DNA from: Owenia fusiformis
Taxonomy: Eukaryota; Annelida; Polychaeta; Sabellida; Oweniidae
Assembly (NCBI GenBank): GCA_903813345.2
Contig: CAIIXF020000011.1
Coordinates: 6,906,571-6,970,570, forward strand
DNA length: 64,000 bases
Direction: 5' to 3'
Shown: piece by piece, positions 62,705 through 64,000 of the stretch
How the letters are laid out: each line of letters starts with the position of its first letter
Position numbering within the stretch: position 1 is the stretch's first letter
Program-made: the position numbers and the translations under genes
The notes under the pieces: generated by a model
What the model saw: the letters and a program-made list of their open reading frames with translations, nothing else
Told to the model about the DNA's origin: nothing
The model's database searches: none

Positions 62705-63412
62705 GTTAGCGAGATCTTTCTAGATGAGTGCAACTTTTTTATTATCTGAATGATCATGATGAAATTTTAACACAACATCTGAGATGAGGTTAATTTTTAT
62801 AATTTTGTTTAACATCATTTCTGAATTATCAAAAAACCTTTTTGTTGAAATTTTTTGGCGAAGCGATGAAATTCCATTTAGTAACTGTTACTTTTTGCTT
62901 AAATAAAATGACTTTAAGTATTTTAACAGCAAAATAACCGAAATCATTCCTATTTAATAAAGCAAAGTCTTATTTTATGTAGAGAAATCGGGTAAAAATC
63001 CATTAGAAATATATTTGAAGATGGCTTCCGAAAATGATTACATTTTTCAATATGTTTTAAGCAATCTCTTTAATAGAGTCTTGGAATATTTTACTAGTGT
63101 TATATAGTGGTCATACAAAAAATATTTTTAATAATTCAGAAATAATATTTGGATAATCAAGCATCTAAATACAAAATATTTTGTTTATATTTTAATACGA
63201 AAGTTGTTATATTTAACCACAAAGAAAGGGTTAAACCTGAAAAAACAAGTTCATTGCCTTGCAAAAAAGCTTGTACAAAAAATATTTTTAATAATTCAGA
63301 AACAATGTATTAGAATATAAAAATTCACTTTATCTCCGATATTGTTTCAACATTTCATAATGATTAATTAAATATTGAAAAAGCTGAACTCATCTAAAAA
63401 GCTCTCTCTAAC
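62705..63412. mobile_element. Possible inverted-repeat element
   Basis: GTTAGCGAGATCTTTCTAGA and the inverted TCTAAAAAGCTCTCTCTAAC form a 26-bp imperfect terminal pair. Inside, AAAATATTTTTAATAATTCA occurs twice (63118, 63273). No clear target duplication, so the call is tentative. The rest of the window to 64000 shows no gene. Confidence 0.45.
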
Positions 63413-64000
63413 GAGATAGCTCCTTTCTGAAGGTATACTTAAGTTCTACATATATTTCAAGTGTTCTACTATATATTGTATAGATTCTCTGCATTTTGCA
63501 ATTTTTACTATTTCCAGTAAAGCCCTATAAACAATGATAGAGAATACCCGTTCCATTTGCAACTTTACTGTAGCCTATCACTTTTAAGGTAGTAGGGTAG
63601 AGTGATTATATCTTTAATTAGTTTAAAGTGAATAAATAAAGTTTTCAATAAAAGTGAATGTCTATTTGAATTGTGTTACATAAATTGTATTAGGTCATTG
63701 AATATTTCTCAATGTGAAAACTGGGTGCAACAAAAACTACATTTAGAACTACATGGACTTTGGAGATTGCACATAAATACAAGTGGCGATTATCATATGC
63801 AATTGTAAACAATTACTATGATTAAATTTAACCTGCTTTAATATGGCAATTAGACAATTTAAAAAGTAGGGAATTTATATCATTTGGAAAACAATTTCAA
63901 CTTGCATTGCACATTGTCTATTTCGATATAAATATTATATATTGAAAGATGTCACCCTAGGCATAAGCCAAGTATGCTTACATACTTTGATTAAAATACC

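Overview
This window reads as AT-rich nuclear DNA from a multicellular animal, most likely a marine invertebrate. It has introns with GT/AG borders, an animal-type phospholipase D with long introns, a Golgi fucosyltransferase, a rhodopsin-like receptor, an EGF-repeat membrane protein, LINE fragments and many short inverted-repeat transposons. No rRNA, tRNA, bacterial operon or CRISPR was found. I cannot fix the phylum from the sequence alone.

Layout. 1-12.2 kb is gene-free and built from one segmental duplication (1-3405 and 7556-12228). Each copy has been hit by different transposons, so the other copy shows every empty target site; minisatellites lie between the copies. 12.3-17.5 kb holds a class A GPCR pseudogene on the minus strand, cut in two by a ~3.6 kb inverted-repeat element that itself contains a mariner relic. 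17.5-27.5 kb is repeat territory: palindromic AAGCCGGCTT and CCATGG arrays, a young 1,015-bp tandem duplication, a 5'-truncated LINE and two copies of a MITE family with 9-bp target duplications. 27.6-33.0 kb is an apparently intact five-exon gene (plus strand) for a 908-residue single-pass EGF protein.

36.2-58.3 kb carries the last 13 coding exons (minus strand) of a PLD1/2-type phospholipase D, 855 residues with both HKD catalytic motifs. Its stop codon lies in the first unit of a 52-bp minisatellite. One intron contains a ~4.1 kb foldback structure; others contain a LINE fragment and MITEs. The upstream PLD exons (PX/PH part) were not seen, so they probably lie beyond 64 kb. If so, the alpha-1,3-fucosyltransferase gene at 60.2-61.4 kb (plus strand, single coding exon) is nested antisense in a PLD intron.

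The genes do not form a pathway. The main interest is in genome dynamics: empty-site pairs that prove element boundaries, three unrelated inverted-repeat families that all make 9-bp duplications, a receptor split in frame by a transposon, and a coding 3' end that seeded a satellite.
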